NCBI RefSeq assembly: GCF_003149745.1
Contig: NZ_QGEG01000002.1
Location: 930,001-994,000 of the forward strand
Length of the DNA stretch: 64,000 nucleotides
Reading direction: 5' to 3'
Origin: Flagellimonas aquimarina
GTDB lineage: Bacteria; Bacteroidota; Bacteroidia; Flavobacteriales; Flavobacteriaceae
Part shown: positions 63,463 to 64,000 of the stretch, in pieces
How positions within the stretch are numbered: the first letter of the stretch is position 1
How the letters are laid out: every line of letters starts with the position of its first letter
The notes under the pieces: generated by a model
What the model was told of the DNA's origin: nothing
Seen by the model: only the letters and a program-made list of their open reading frames with translations
Database searches by the model: none
Translations under genes and position numbers: made by a program

Positions 63463-63999
63463 TTACTTCGATGTAAAATTACTGCTACTTGGCAACTCAA
63501 ACCCTTCTAAGTCAAAGTAAGAAATGGCGGCTAAAAGATGATCAAAAATATCTGCCATGATATACTCATAGTTTTCCCATCGTTTATCAATGCTAAAGGC
63601 ATATACTTCCATGGGAATTCCTTGTGAGGTGGGGTCCAGTTGCCTTACCATAATGGTCATTTCCTTGTTCACGGCAGAATGATTGTTAAGGTATGCATCA
63701 ATGTATTTTCTAAAAATGCCGATATTGGTCATATTCCTTCCATTGAGCAGTATGGATTTGTCCACATTATGTTCCGTGTTGTACTTTTCAATATCAGCAC
63801 TTCGGTTTTTTAAGTATTCTGATATCAATTCGATTTTTTGAAGGGATTCCACATCACTTTTCTCAAGAAAACGAATGCTTTCTTGCTTGATCAACAAGGC
63901 TCTTTTTATACGTCTACCACCAGAGTTAGTCATACCGCGCCAGTTTTTGAACGAGTCTGAAATAAGGGCATAGGTGGGAATCGTTGTAATGGTCTTATC
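63463..63999 (-). CDS. C-terminal part of MscS-family (YbdG-like) mechanosensitive channel
   Basis: The frame is open to the window edge; the first readable residues (DKTITTIPTYALISDSFKNW) show the gene continues outside. These residues, then RGMTNSGGRRIKRAL, match the beta/vestibule domain of the YbdG-type mechanosensitive channel. The remainder, with VRQLDPTSQGIPMEVYAFS, is the C-terminal cytoplasmic domain. The channel gates under membrane tension to protect against osmotic shock. Only about 178 residues are inside the window. Confidence 0.87.
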   Translation of the reverse strand, partial: DKTITTIPTYALISDSFKNWRGMTNSGGRRIKRALLIKQESIRFLEKSDVESLQKIELISEYLKNRSADIEKYNTEHNVDKSILLNGRNMTNIGIFRKYIDAYLNNHSAVNKEMTIMVRQLDPTSQGIPMEVYAFSIDKRWENYEYIMADIFDHLLAAISYFDLEGFELPSSSNFTSK

Positions 64000-64000
64000 A

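Overview
The window is about 64 kb of AT-rich chromosome from a member of the Bacteroidota, most likely the family Flavobacteriaceae. The evidence is the set of protein families (a SusC-type carboxypeptidase-regulatory/TonB-plug segment, a TlpA-like lipoprotein with an N-terminal DUF4369-like region, fused branched-chain E1 subunits, many Bacteroidota-only hypothetical proteins), the near absence of Shine-Dalgarno sequences, and several matches to the Bacteroidota promoter -7 element TAnnTTTG. I found no rRNA, tRNA, CRISPR array or insertion sequence. No gene-free stretch exceeds 300 bases; the largest are 14531-14799 and 31357-31588.

Layout. 1-5.9 kb: end of a DUF2911/TPR protein, recG, an M1 aminopeptidase and a patatin. 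5.9-10.7 kb: a minus-strand run of DsrE-like protein, M20 peptidase, membrane-anchored glutamate-synthase-like protein, degenerate OmpA paralogue and a small membrane protein. 10.8-19.3 kb: UvrD-type helicase, threonylcarbamoyl-AMP synthase, OmpA lipoprotein, glycosyltransferase, a nuclease-fold protein head to head with holA, and DoxX. 19.4-28.4 kb: fused 2-oxoacid dehydrogenase E1, then the minus-strand operon uvrA, LOG protein, catalytically dead M1 peptidase fused to a beta-barrel. 28.5-33.0 kb: an accessory-looking segment with two amidohydrolases and an NTF2-like protein, carrying two copies of a structured intergenic repeat. 33.0-36.9 kb: a DNA-repair operon (radical SAM protein, 51-residue protein, TIGR03915-type protein, alkylation-repair protein) divergent from a LexA-like S24 regulator, with three identical operator-like sites between them. 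36.9-49.3 kb: a glutamate-receptor-type channel, ATP-grasp ligase, gamma-glutamyltransferase, AcpH, glmM, membrane-lipid enzymes, rhomboid, TlpA protein and a small beta-barrel. 49.3-64 kb: a GlcD/GlcF fusion, an LpxH-like phosphatase, aroC, then a compact operon of amino-acid symporter, ATP-grasp ligase, N-formylglutamate-amidohydrolase-like enzyme and DUF1704 (MATCAP-like) metallopeptidase; next a MuiA-type protein with an inserted TonB plug, a TPR-CPBP protease, a lipoprotein and the end of an MscS-type channel.

The best candidates for undescribed biology are: the ATP-grasp / amidohydrolase / MATCAP-like peptidase operon, which looks like a write-and-erase peptide-bond modification system; the paired intergenic elements at 29.7 and 33.0 kb, whose stems show compensatory changes; the S24-controlled repair operon with its hidden small gene; and the MuiA/TonB-plug chimera. 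Functions are inferred from motifs and remembered family features. No database search was run.
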